The translations under genes and the position numbers were made by a program. DNA of 6,384 nucleotides, from positions 1 to 6,384 of the forward strand of contig CAYSKJ010000135.1 of the NCBI GenBank assembly GCA_964431655.1. Reading direction: 5' to 3'. Source of the DNA: CAYMEV01 sp964431655 [NCBI: uncultured bacterium]. GTDB taxonomy: Bacteria; CAYMEV01. The notes beneath the pieces were generated by a model. That model searched no databases. It was not told the origin of the DNA and saw nothing but the letters and a program-made list of their open reading frames with translations. Shown piece after piece: positions 6,356 to 6,384 of the stretch (positions are counted from its first letter, which is position 1; the number at the start of each line of letters is the position of its first letter).

Positions 6356-6384
6356 CGAAGCAAAAGCGAAGCAACGAAGCAAAA
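6356..6384. repeat. Short tandem-like CGAAGCAA repeat at the window end
   Basis: Three copies of CGAAGCAA start at 6356, 6367 and 6375, with spacings of 11 and 8 bases and A/G padding between them. They begin 12 bases after the methyltransferase stop and run to the end of the window, so the full array size is unknown. No inverted repeat or T-run makes this a terminator. Confidence 0.6.

Overview
The window comes from a bacterial chromosome. It has tight gene packing, strong AGGAGG-type ribosome sites, TTG starts and A/T-rich intergenic DNA between genes of moderate GC. The proteins do not fix the taxon. Frequent ATA and AGG codons and the short-repeat style at the edges would fit a spirochaete or an anaerobic Firmicute or deltaproteobacterium, but this is a weak impression.

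Layout: bases 1-54 hold two diverged copies of a 19-bp motif that resembles insertion-sequence end repeats. Five genes then run on the minus strand. In transcription order (right to left) these are an RCK-gated two-TM channel subunit (4019-5098), a soluble RCK protein (3271-4002), a second two-TM/RCK channel subunit (2192-3268), a leucyl aminopeptidase of family M17 (567-2111) and a small unrecognised protein (95-565). A 132-base divergent spacer with candidate promoters in both directions separates them from a plus-strand THUMP/RlmL-type RNA methyltransferase (5252-6343). The window ends in a short CGAAGCAA repeat.

The notable part is the channel-RCK-channel cassette. The three genes are separated by 16 and 2 bases and almost certainly share one transcript. 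Both channel subunits have the TM1 / pore helix / TM2 / RCK layout of MthK-type channels. Where a K+ channel has TVGYGD, they carry FSGFES and FSGLEDD, so the K+ signature is absent. The gene between them encodes RCK domains without a membrane part, which MthK obtains from an internal start in its own gene. A reasonable model is a hetero-oligomeric, ligand-gated channel with an acidic, probably non-K+ pore and a gating ring built from three different RCK chains. The aminopeptidase and the small gene follow after an 80-base spacer with its own weak promoter candidate, so they may be a separate unit.
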